From the IMG/VR virus record IMGVR_UViG_3300030060_004514, positions 1-20,320 of that record: 20,320 nt of DNA. One strand, given 5' to 3'. Position 1 is the first letter of the stretch. Every line of letters starts with the position of its first letter. Source of the stretch: a virus. The notes below the pieces were generated by a model. It worked only from the letters and a program-made list of their open reading frames with translations. It was not told where the DNA came from and did not search any database. A program made the position numbers and the translations under genes. Positions 15,692-20,320 of this stretch are shown here, one piece after another.

Positions 15692-16006
15692 TTACTTTTT
15701 GTGGCCCATCTTCATAGCAGCTTTCATCATTGTAGCCGCTTTCTTAAGCTTCATAGCAGATTCTTTTTTCATCTTCATACCTGCCTTCTTCATTTTCATA
15801 GCTGCATCTTTTGCTTTCTTCATTTTCATAGCAGCAGCTTTTTTCATTTTCATAGCAGCGTCTTTTTCTTTTTTAAGCTTCATAGCAGCAGCTTTCTTCA
15901 TCATTTTTGGGCTTTTACCTTCTTTCTTTTCTTTTGCAATAATTGCTTTTTGTAAGTTTTCAGGTAAAGTCTTTTGTTTTGCCGTAATTTTCTTTGGACT
16001 TTTCAT
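15692..16006 (-). CDS. Lys/Met/Ala-rich repeat protein (104 aa)
   Basis: From about residue 35 to the end, the protein consists of imperfect 8-14-residue repeats built from AAMKMKKA and AAMKLKKEKD units. It contains many lysines and methionines and almost no acidic residues. I place the start at 16006 (MKSPKKITAKQK), just after the stop of the PAP2 gene; an upstream in-frame ATG at 16045 would add 13 residues and overlap that gene. Such histone H1-like tails bind DNA without sequence preference, so DNA compaction in the capsid is a reasonable guess. The repeat in the DNA can recombine, which may explain length variation among relatives. Function not shown. Confidence 0.7.
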   Translation of the reverse strand: MKSPKKITAKQKTLPENLQKAIIAKEKKEGKSPKMMKKAAAMKLKKEKDAAMKMKKAAAMKMKKAKDAAMKMKKAGMKMKKESAMKLKKAATMMKAAMKMGHKK

Positions 16007-16007
16007 T

Positions 16008-16556
16008 TTAAATTTTGTTTTTAATATGTTTAAACATTGCATCACCTATTTTCTCGCCAAACTTACTGTCTGACTTATAATGAGCGTGAGCTACTCTTCT
16101 ACTATAAGATATGTTTTCTGCTGTTTTCTTAAAAGCTTTAGAAGCTTTGGGATGTTTATCAGCTAAAACATTACCTATTAATATTCCTTGAACAGAGTGA
16201 CCTGATGGATACGAAGGAGTTTTCATAGACTTCATTTCGTAATCTTTCATGCTAATATTCATTTTCTTAGCAGATACTTTAGGTCTTGGCCTGTTAAAGT
16301 GTTTCTTCAGTTTTAATATTACAGGCGCAGAGTCTTTTATTAACTTTGTAGCTATACTTTTGTCGTAGTCTTCTATATTGTTTTCCTCTGCTGTCTTTTT
16401 AAAAGCAGCTTCAATATCATCGTACTTTTTTACAAACTCTTTTTTAAGCGGTATGCTTTTAAGCTCTTTAACCTCTTGCATAGTTCTAAAAGAATTATCA
16501 CTAGGTGGTTTTTGCTTTTTAAAGCTAGATATATTAAAATCTTTAAACAAACTCAT
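16008..16556 (-). CDS. PAP2-superfamily acid phosphatase (182 aa)
   Basis: The three active-site blocks of the PAP2 family are complete and correctly ordered: K82-x6-R89-P90 (KLKKHFNRP), PSGH at 117-120, and S152-R153-x5-H159-x3-D163 (SRRVAHAHYKSD). H159 is expected to be the phosphate-accepting nucleophile and H120 the acid/base, as in bacterial class A acid phosphatases and vanadium haloperoxidases. No signal peptide or membrane segment is visible, unlike lipid phosphatases, so a soluble enzyme acting on small phosphate esters is more likely. It lies among the small basic proteins, with an ATGA overlap to the gene upstream, and may be packaged or act on nucleotides late in infection. The substrate is unknown. 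Confidence 0.9.
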   Translation of the reverse strand: MSLFKDFNISSFKKQKPPSDNSFRTMQEVKELKSIPLKKEFVKKYDDIEAAFKKTAEENNIEDYDKSIATKLIKDSAPVILKLKKHFNRPRPKVSAKKMNISMKDYEMKSMKTPSYPSGHSVQGILIGNVLADKHPKASKAFKKTAENISYSRRVAHAHYKSDSKFGEKIGDAMFKHIKNKI

Positions 16557-16837
16557 TTTTCACCGCATTTCTTACTAGGATTACCAACTTGCACCCAGTT
16601 TTCTTTTTGGAACCAATCACGTAATGTAGCACCTTTTTTACGAGCACCTTTTACATTACTCTTACTTGATCTTCTATAACCACCGCTTTTAGCTGCTTTA
16701 CGTTTAGCTCTAACGACAGATGCGCGCTCAGACTTAGACATGCTACGAACTTTAGCTGCGGGTAAACAAACTTTCTTTGTACCTCCACCTTTTATCTTAG
16801 ACTTTTTAGCTAACGGTGATTTTAGTTTAAATGCCAT
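16553..16837 (-). CDS. Small basic phage protein with DUF5872-like ending (94 aa)
   Basis: A strongly basic protein (many Lys, Arg, Ser) with two recognisable parts: VCLPAAKVRSMSKSERASVV near residues 23-42, and a C-terminal GATLRDWFQKENWVQVGNP segment. I recall this combination from small proteins of marine phages and large DNA viruses, similar to the DUF5872 type (GGY... then a L-x-x-W-x-x-x-x-W ending), with no known function. The start MAFKLKSPL is shared with other genes of this cluster. It sits between TAATG and ATGA junctions, so it is translated with its neighbours. DNA binding is likely from charge, but not proven. Confidence 0.65.
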   Translation of the reverse strand: MAFKLKSPLAKKSKIKGGGTKKVCLPAAKVRSMSKSERASVVRAKRKAAKSGGYRRSSKSNVKGARKKGATLRDWFQKENWVQVGNPSKKCGEK

Positions 16838-17292
16838 TATTTCTTTTTTAATCTTCTTATAGCAGCTTTACATCTTTTAGCAATACCTGCTTGTTGAGGT
16901 TTTTTACCAAATCGTGATCTTTGCTCCATAACTGTTAATATCTGTATTTTTCTAGCGTATGGCTTACTAATACGTTTTACTTTAGCGCAAGTACTTCTAG
17001 CGTCTGCTGGAGTAGCATATTTAATCCTAACTGTATCTTTAGGATTTTCGTCAGTATATAATCTTCTGCTGCTACCTTTAGGTTTTTTGCCAGTACCAAC
17101 AACTGGGTCTTTACGTTTCTTTTTTGGTGATGGCCTGTTAGTTTGCATGTTTATAAACCAGTTTGCTAATTGCTTATCACGAGGCGTAGCATCTTTTCTA
17201 GATTTTAGTTTTCTAGCTTTAGCTATTGTTACATCTCCGCCGTATAGTTTAGATATACGAGCTTTTAATACACCTCTGTAAGCTTTACTCAT
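16837..17292 (-). CDS. Basic phage protein with DUF5824-like domain (151 aa)
   Basis: Residues 1-70 are a Lys/Arg-rich arm containing ATPRDKQLANWFINMQ. Residues about 73-128 match the DUF5824 pattern as I remember it: GSSRRLYTDENPKDTVRIK, then YATPADARSTCAKVK, then ARKIQILTVMEQRS. The family is found in phages and giant viruses, and no activity is known. The tail is again very basic. ATGA overlap upstream and TAATG downstream make it part of a translationally coupled series. A nucleic-acid-binding virion protein is the most likely role. Confidence 0.7.
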   Translation of the reverse strand: MSKAYRGVLKARISKLYGGDVTIAKARKLKSRKDATPRDKQLANWFINMQTNRPSPKKKRKDPVVGTGKKPKGSSRRLYTDENPKDTVRIKYATPADARSTCAKVKRISKPYARKIQILTVMEQRSRFGKKPQQAGIAKRCKAAIRRLKKK

Positions 17293-17561
17293 TTTTTCTT
17301 TTTACCTAATCTTTTTCTTACGATGTCCATAGTTCTACGCATTTTAGCCGCGTACTTTGGATCTTTGTTTCTTCTAAATACTATTTGTTGATTTAAACTA
17401 CTAATAATTTTAGATAAATTACCTTTACGCGACTTAATCATCCAACTAGCTAAAGCAGGTGCAGATAAATCTCTAAACTTACCTTTAGCATCAGGCGCAT
17501 CAGATTCTTGAAACTTACCCATACGTTTAAGTAAGGCACTATTTTTTAATTTAAAAGCCAT
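17289..17561 (-). CDS. Small basic phage protein, function unknown (90 aa)
   Basis: Begins MAFKLKNSALLKRMGKF, the recurring start of this cluster, followed by a helical protein with SAPALASWMIKSRKGNLSKI and a C-terminal RRTMDIVRKRLGKKKK. It is basic throughout. Similar small proteins with the MRRTMxxVRKRL helix are familiar to me from marine phages, with no assigned function. It shares a TAATG with the 41-aa gene upstream and an ATGA with the gene downstream. DNA binding or packaging is inferred from charge and position. Confidence 0.65.
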   Translation of the reverse strand: MAFKLKNSALLKRMGKFQESDAPDAKGKFRDLSAPALASWMIKSRKGNLSKIISSLNQQIVFRRNKDPKYAAKMRRTMDIVRKRLGKKKK

Positions 17562-17686
17562 TATTTCTTTTTTCTTCTAGGCACACAGTTTGGAACCATT
17601 CGATTACCTTTTTTCTTCATACCTTTTTGTACGTGTGATTTCCAGCATGCTTTCAAAGGTGATTTTATTTTCATTTTAAAAGCCAT
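17561..17686 (-). CDS. Very small basic protein (41 aa)
   Basis: A 41-codon frame begins MAFKMKIKSPLKACWKS and ends PNCVPRRKKK. It fills the space between two neighbours exactly: its start overlaps the stop of the 54-aa gene and its stop overlaps the next start, both as TAATG. That fit, the shared MAFK start, and the same charge bias as the neighbours support a real gene despite the short length. Two Cys and one Trp may give it a small structured core. The function is unknown; it is probably nucleic-acid or virion associated. Confidence 0.6.
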   Translation of the reverse strand: MAFKMKIKSPLKACWKSHVQKGMKKKGNRMVPNCVPRRKKK

Positions 17687-17850
17687 TACTTCTTTTTCTT
17701 TTTACCACCACCAAATCTACTAGGACCACCGGCTCTAGTGCATCGTACACCCCAGCCAGAGGCGTAAGCTGAAGGCCATACTTTAAATTTACGTTTTGCA
17801 GCAGCTTTACAAGCAGCAGATATTTTCTTTAATGCTGAACTTTTTTTCAT
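17686..17850 (-). CDS. Very small basic protein with WPSAYASG motif (54 aa)
   Basis: A 54-codon frame encodes a lysine-rich start (MKKSSALKKISAACK), then KFKVWPSAYASGWGVRC, then a Gly-rich, lysine-ending tail. The WPSAYASG block is one I recognise from small proteins of phages and giant DNA viruses, often within basic proteins, with unknown function. The stop overlaps the next gene's start as TAATG, and the start lies 10 nt below the 134-aa gene's stop. Its conserved block and tight fit support a real gene. Confidence 0.65.
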   Translation of the reverse strand: MKKSSALKKISAACKAAAKRKFKVWPSAYASGWGVRCTRAGGPSRFGGGKKKKK

Positions 17851-17860
17851 GTTATATATT

Positions 17861-18265
17861 TTAGCAGTTCCATCTGCGTCTAGCAGCTAAACCTCGTTTA
17901 CTTTTCCAACTTCTTGATCTTGCGCAGAACGACTTTCTACGTTTTGCGGCTTTACTACCTTTTTTAAGCCTTGACGGCGGTGTTGTTACCGCTGTTTTTA
18001 GCTTACTACCTGGATTTTTACGTCTATATTCGCGTACACCTTTCTCTGTCATACCACCACCTGCTTTACCACCGGTGCCAGTTGACTTAGCTTTGTTAAA
18101 ATTCTTGCCAGGACCTATAGTTCTACGCACATCTGGCTTGCGTTTACGCTTTTGCATCGGGCTTTCTTCTTCCATTAAACGTTTTGGCGTCGATGTTGTT
18201 TGAAAGCTACGACGTCTACCACAGCTAGTAACAGAAAATGGATGATTTTTTTGTACGTATGCCAT
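17861..18265 (-). CDS. Basic phage protein with DUF6321-like C-terminus (134 aa)
   Basis: The protein is highly basic. Residues 1-60 are disordered-looking. From about residue 68 to the end it matches the DUF6321 pattern as I remember it: GGMTEKGVREYRRKNPGSKL, a turn with TTPPSRLKKGS, then KRRKSFCARS and the terminal block RRRWNC. The two Cys (114 and 134) are in the usual places. The family is common in phages and no activity is known. The gene shares a TAATG junction with the 78-aa gene before it. A role in binding or compacting phage DNA is plausible from charge alone. Confidence 0.7.
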   Translation of the reverse strand: MAYVQKNHPFSVTSCGRRRSFQTTSTPKRLMEEESPMQKRKRKPDVRRTIGPGKNFNKAKSTGTGGKAGGGMTEKGVREYRRKNPGSKLKTAVTTPPSRLKKGSKAAKRRKSFCARSRSWKSKRGLAARRRWNC

Positions 18266-18501
18266 TATTTTTCTTTTTTAGTGCCTTTTCCGTCATTACC
18301 ACGGTTGTCTTTAACAGACTTAAACTTACGATCTTTGTGATCGAAGTCTTTACCACTGATATTTATACCAGCTTTCATTGCAGCACGTCTTTTTCGTTGA
18401 TTTTCGGCTTTTTTCCTACGTCTAGCAGGCGTCATCGCAGCTTTTTTATCACGATTAGCTTTCATGCGCGCAGCAGTAGGTGTTAATTTTTGCTTTGCCA
18501 T
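18265..18501 (-). CDS. First gene of late block; small very basic protein (78 aa)
   Basis: About a third of its residues are Lys or Arg, concentrated in residues 1-42 (ARMKANRDKKAAMTPARRRK). A less basic second half (GINISGKDFDHKDRKFKSV) ends in NRGNDGKGTKKEK. I recall similar proteins, with the D-H-K and N-R-G-N-x-G-K-G-T blocks, beside DUF6321-type genes in marine phages. As the gene nearest the divergent intergenic region, it is the first of the minus-strand late operon as seen here. The function is unknown; a nucleoid-like DNA-binding protein is likely. Confidence 0.65.
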   Translation of the reverse strand: MAKQKLTPTAARMKANRDKKAAMTPARRRKKAENQRKRRAAMKAGINISGKDFDHKDRKFKSVKDNRGNDGKGTKKEK

Positions 18502-18786
18502 AAGAATATTATCACATAGTAGTAAAAATAGTTAAAAGTGTGACAATAGCTTGTTACTAATACACCTTAATAGGCTTATGTCATATAAAATACGTTATAA
18601 ATATAGGAGTAGAGTGTAGCCCCTACCTCCCTGGTAGCCAGCCAGTTACAAAAATCGTTTATAAATACCCCACCGGCCCCCGTTTTTGCCGTTTTGCGTC
18701 AGATTTTTTACGTTTTACTTGCAATATAAATACGAAACTATTTGGATAATATATATAAATAAATACTAATAATTAAATAATAAAAT
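18502..18786. promoter_or_regulatory. Divergent intergenic region with GC-rich island
   Basis: This stretch without genes separates the two opposed transcription units and must hold at least the rightward promoter (described separately) and probably a leftward one. About 18617-18704 is much richer in G and C than anything around it, with C-rich runs on the plus strand (G-runs on the minus strand, at about 18668-18681 and 18619-18631). CTACC at 18623-18627 can pair with GGTAG at 18633-18637 around a 5-nt loop. The octamer TATAAATA occurs at 18596, 18660 and 18725, 64 and 65 nt apart. A replication origin, a structured RNA or a regulator site are all possible; I cannot tell which. Confidence 0.5.
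18728..18760 (+). promoter_or_regulatory. Repeated phage promoter-like element, copy 1
   Basis: AAATACG, 8 nt of free sequence, then TGGATAATATATAT. The second part looks like an extended -10 element (TG-N-ATAAT-like), and the first lies where an activator or sigma contact would be, roughly -28 to -22. It is followed by the first plus-strand small gene, whose ATG is at 18787. The same layout occurs twice more in this block with identical spacing. Confidence 0.65.
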
Positions 18787-18984
18787 ATGAATACTTTAAA
18801 AATTTATACCAATCAATCAAATCAATTAATCTACCAAAATAATAATATAAATGAATTACTTGAATTATACAATATAAATAAAAATTCAGAGAAATTCCAA
18901 GAATTATTTGAAACCGAAATATTAAATGATATATTTGAAAATGAAAAATTCTCTTCTTCTTATGTATACTATGAATTATATTAA
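18787..18984 (+). CDS. Small hypothetical early protein (65 aa)
   Basis: First gene of the plus-strand block, directly behind promoter copy 1 with an A/T-only leader. The product is acidic and rich in Asn, Glu, Ile and Tyr, and appears mostly helical (ELLELYNINKNSEKFQELFE in the middle), ending SSSYVYYELY. No known motif is recognised. The very high A+T content and the opposite strand set it apart from the late genes. Small, host-directed early proteins of phages often look like this. The function is unknown. Confidence 0.6.
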   Translation: MNTLKIYTNQSNQLIYQNNNINELLELYNINKNSEKFQELFETEILNDIFENEKFSSSYVYYELY

Positions 18985-18998
18985 AATAATTACAAATT

Positions 18999-19031
18999 AA
19001 ATACGGAATAAACTGGATAATATATATAAAT
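18999..19031 (+). promoter_or_regulatory. Repeated phage promoter-like element, copy 2
   Basis: AAATACG, 8 nt, then TGGATAATATATAT, identical to copy 1 in both blocks, in spacing, and in the ATAAATAAA that follows. The free 8 nt differ, which argues that the two blocks are under selection. It stands 37 nt before the ATG of the gene that carries the ribozyme. Confidence 0.7.
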
Positions 19032-19068
19032 AAACATAAACTATTAAACTAAATTAAACTAAATTATT

Positions 19069-19287
19069 ATGACTAAATTAACTAAAAAAAGATTTGTTAT
19101 CTCAAAATCTCTAATCGGAAAAAATGTAACTATTGAATTTACAACTAAAAAAGGTACTTTTGAATATAATCATGACGATGTATACTCAATCAATCAAGAA
19201 AGACTTGAGTCAATGGAGTGCTTCCAAAAATATGGTAACTACACTAACAGTAATAACTTACCAACATGGGCTCGCCTATCTGAGTAA
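19069..19287 (+). CDS. Small hypothetical early protein; 3' end overlaps a hammerhead ribozyme (72 aa)
   Basis: A 72-residue basic protein with KRFVISKSLIGKNVTIEF at the start, followed by a TKKGTFEYNHDDVYSINQE segment and a C-terminal NNLPTWARLSE. The alternating pattern suggests a small beta-rich domain. No family is recognised. The gene has promoter copy 2 upstream. Its last codon and its TAA stop lie in the 5' strand of stem I of the hammerhead ribozyme. I prefer this frame to the overlapping plus-strand frame 19133-19348 because its start follows the promoter and leader, and the other frame would run through the ribozyme core. Confidence 0.65.
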   Translation: MTKLTKKRFVISKSLIGKNVTIEFTTKKGTFEYNHDDVYSINQERLESMECFQKYGNYTNSNNLPTWARLSE

Positions 19288-19333
19288 TACTGATGAGACT
19301 TCAATAGTCGAAACTACTTCGGTAGTCTATTAC
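19284..19333 (+). ncRNA. Type I hammerhead self-cleaving ribozyme
   Basis: Every conserved part is present. Stem I: GTAATA (19284-19289) pairs with TATTAC (19328-19333), 6 bp, open end, hence type I. Core: CTGATGA (19290-19296). Stem II: GACT (19297-19300) with AGTC (19306-19309), loop TCAAT. Core: GAAA (19310-19313). Stem III: ACTAC (19313-19317, sharing the last A of the core) with GTAGT (19322-19326), closed by a TTCG loop, including the obligatory A15.1-U16.1 pair. The cleavage triplet is GTC, with C17 at 19327 and the cut between 19327 and 19328. All pairs are Watson-Crick. Cleavage should leave a 2',3'-cyclic phosphate upstream and a 5'-OH downstream. It overlaps the stop codon of the gene before it. 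Self-cleavage in cells is inferred, not shown. Confidence 0.93.
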
Positions 19334-19353
19334 AAATCAACTAATTAAATACT

Positions 19354-19464
19354 ATGTTACAATACATTTTAGAAATTATTACACACTTAACAATTATAGG
19401 TACAATTTGTTACCTGACAGAAAAATTCGTTATAAAGAAAGACAGTGAGTGCAATAACTCTTAA
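19354..19464 (+). CDS. Putative 36-residue membrane peptide
   Basis: A short open frame begins 26 nt after the ribozyme cut. The product is mainly hydrophobic from about residue 4 to 21 (YILEIITHLTIIGTICYL), one possible membrane helix, followed by a charged end (TEKFVIKKDSECNNS). Such single-pass peptides are frequent among early phage genes. The start is preceded by AATTAAATAC, like the 5' half of the promoter element, but no TGGATAAT follows. No homologue is recognised. The length makes the call uncertain; it fills a gap otherwise without a gene between 19288 and 19511. Confidence 0.45.
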   Translation: MLQYILEIITHLTIIGTICYLTEKFVIKKDSECNNS

Positions 19465-19511
19465 CGATTATTATTACTTAAACAATTAACCTACTTTAAA
19501 AATATACTATT

Positions 19512-19766
19512 ATGAATAAAACTAGATTACACAGAGAATTACTTAAACAACAATTATTTAACTATGATTACTCAAATACTCCTGAAGACAAATCAATACT
19601 TGTCGAGTTAGACTGCTCACAAATTACTGTGTCGACTGAAGGTCCAAATGGCTTTACTCACTGGAAATCGTCAGGTGGTTCTATTGAAAACTTGGTAGAG
19701 TTAATGAATAAAAAAGTATCTCAAAATCCTGACTTTGATTTAATAATAGTTGACAGTGCAAATTAA
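19512..19766 (+). CDS. Small hypothetical early protein (84 aa)
   Basis: An 84-residue protein with a basic helix at the start (MNKTRLHRELLKQQLFNYDY), then acidic and beta-like segments (SILVELDCSQITVSTEG), then WKSSGGSIENLVELMNKK and a hydrophobic FDLIIVDSAN ending. No known motif. The A/T-only leader contains no copy of the promoter element, so the gene is probably read through from the ribozyme-bearing transcript. Its TAA stop overlaps the first bases of promoter copy 3. The function is unknown. Confidence 0.6.
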   Translation: MNKTRLHRELLKQQLFNYDYSNTPEDKSILVELDCSQITVSTEGPNGFTHWKSSGGSIENLVELMNKKVSQNPDFDLIIVDSAN

Positions 19767-19797
19767 ATACGATGCTTGATGGATAATATACATGAAT
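19765..19797 (+). promoter_or_regulatory. Repeated phage promoter-like element, copy 3
   Basis: AAATACG, 8 nt, then TGGATAATATACATGAAT. It shares both blocks and the 8-nt spacing of copies 1 and 2 but differs in the trailing bases. It begins inside the stop codon of the 84-aa gene and lies 24 nt before the ATG of the next one. Confidence 0.65.
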
Positions 19798-19821
19798 TTA
19801 AACTTATAAAAATAATATACT

Positions 19822-20067
19822 ATGTCTTACAAAAAATCTCAAATTAACATTTTAAAACTAAAAAACCAAACTTATTTACCATTTCAATTACACCAATTAC
19901 CAAAATGGTTTAATAACTCAACAACAAATTACTTTAACTATAAAGGCTATATTTATATATCACTAACAGATATGCTTGAATTTAATCCATACTTTAATCT
20001 TAAAAACTTTAAAGATAACTTAACATTCAACAATCAATTACCTCAACAATATAAATCATCAAAATAA
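19822..20067 (+). CDS. Small hypothetical early protein (81 aa)
   Basis: A basic 81-residue protein rich in Asn, Lys, Phe, Tyr and Leu, with YLPFQLHQLPKWFNNSTTNY, then a short YKGYIYISLTDMLEF segment and a polar tail ending YKSSK. No family recognised. It sits behind promoter copy 3, and the next gene starts 8 nt after its stop, so the two are probably one transcript. Codon use is strongly A/T-biased as in the neighbours. Confidence 0.6.
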   Translation: MSYKKSQINILKLKNQTYLPFQLHQLPKWFNNSTTNYFNYKGYIYISLTDMLEFNPYFNLKNFKDNLTFNNQLPQQYKSSK

Positions 20068-20075
20068 TAATAACT

Positions 20076-20312
20076 ATGACTTACAATAAATTAAAATCAA
20101 TACTAAAAAATAACTCTGAAGTACATTACTTAACTGACTGCGATATATTTCTTGAAGATAATAACTTAAATATATCTGACTTTAAAAACAATGAATTTAT
20201 ACTATTCGAATATACAACTCAAATGATTACTACAATTAAATTATTAAAAGAAAATAATATAAAGTATTCAATTCATGAAGATGAACTAGACTTACAATAT
20301 ATAATAATATAA
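20076..20312 (+). CDS. Small hypothetical early protein (78 aa)
   Basis: An acidic 78-residue protein beginning MTYNKLKSILKNNSEVHYLT, with a CDIFLEDNNLNISDFKNN segment, then a beta-like FILFEYTTQMITTIKLLKEN stretch and a C-terminal DELDLQYIII. The alternating strands and helices could make a small alpha/beta domain, but no known motif is visible. It follows the 81-aa gene after 8 nt without a promoter of its own, which indicates co-translation from copy 3. The stop lies 8 nt before the window end. The function is unknown. Confidence 0.6.
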   Translation: MTYNKLKSILKNNSEVHYLTDCDIFLEDNNLNISDFKNNEFILFEYTTQMITTIKLLKENNIKYSIHEDELDLQYIII

Positions 20313-20320
20313 TACAAACA

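Noticed and set aside
15581-16073. Long plus-strand open frames opposite the Lys/Met repeat gene, rich in Phe, Ile, Ala
   Set aside because: They are the antisense image of the repeat gene and have no upstream signals.
18612-18660. GC-rich intergenic segment as a tRNA
   Set aside because: No cloverleaf: an acceptor stem, a T-arm GTTC-like loop and an anticodon arm could not be matched together.
19133-19348. Plus-strand open frame of 71 codons overlapping the 72-aa early gene
   Set aside because: It runs through the whole ribozyme core in another frame, lacks a leader behind the promoter copy, and overlaps most of a better-placed gene. Its length is easily reached by chance here.
19582-19620. 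CTGAAGA on the plus strand as a second hammerhead core
   Set aside because: The expected GAAA after stem II is missing (CGAG is present) and no closing stems are found.
1-20320. CRISPR array, insertion sequence or integrase/attachment site
   Set aside because: No regularly spaced direct repeats, no transposase or recombinase frame, and no tRNA-end duplication were seen.

Overview
The window reads as part of a tailed double-stranded DNA phage genome (Caudoviricetes), most likely one infecting a marine Bacteroidota (Flavobacteriia-type) host. Capsid and packaging genes lie side by side: a helical protein in the small-terminase position, terminase large subunit, portal, scaffold-like protein and major capsid protein. 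Nearby are a holin, a LamG-like protein and many small conserved phage-type proteins. The sequence is strongly AT-rich. Most start codons are preceded by A/T-only leaders without a Shine-Dalgarno sequence, as is usual in Bacteroidota and their phages. The sizes and order of TerL (737 aa), portal (805 aa) and capsid protein (504 aa) resemble crAss-like and related marine phages, but I cannot place the family from sequence alone. All family names here come from motif recognition, not from a database search.

From about 18.5 kb down to 1, all genes are on the minus strand and form one long, tightly packed late module with many ATGA and TAATG overlaps. In transcription order it holds: (i) seven small, very Lys/Arg-rich proteins (18501 to 16553); (ii) a complete-motif PAP2 phosphatase and a Lys/Met repeat protein; (iii) phage GroEL then GroES, in the reverse of the usual order; (iv) three related beta-rich proteins, a winged-helix-like protein, an HEXXH metalloprotease-like protein and a holin; (v) a decoration-type protein, a LamG-like protein, small conserved proteins and a putative double GroES-fold protein; (vi) terminase, portal, scaffold, capsid, a strong UUCG terminator, a capsid-linked 273-aa protein, and the start of another gene that runs off the window edge.

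About 285 bases (18502-18786) separate this block from a divergent plus-strand block (18787-20312) of very AT-rich small genes of unknown function, probably early genes. Three of their upstream regions carry the same bipartite element, AAATACG, 8 nt, then TGGATAATATA, most likely a phage promoter.

The most striking item is a complete type I hammerhead ribozyme at 19284-19333. All conserved core bases are present, as are three perfectly paired stems and a GUC cleavage triplet. Its stem I contains the stop codon of the gene before it, and cleavage would leave a 26-nt leader ahead of a 36-codon membrane-peptide ORF. This suggests a self-cleaving, possibly translation-sensitive processing site between two early phage genes. 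No tRNA, CRISPR array, insertion sequence or integrase was seen.
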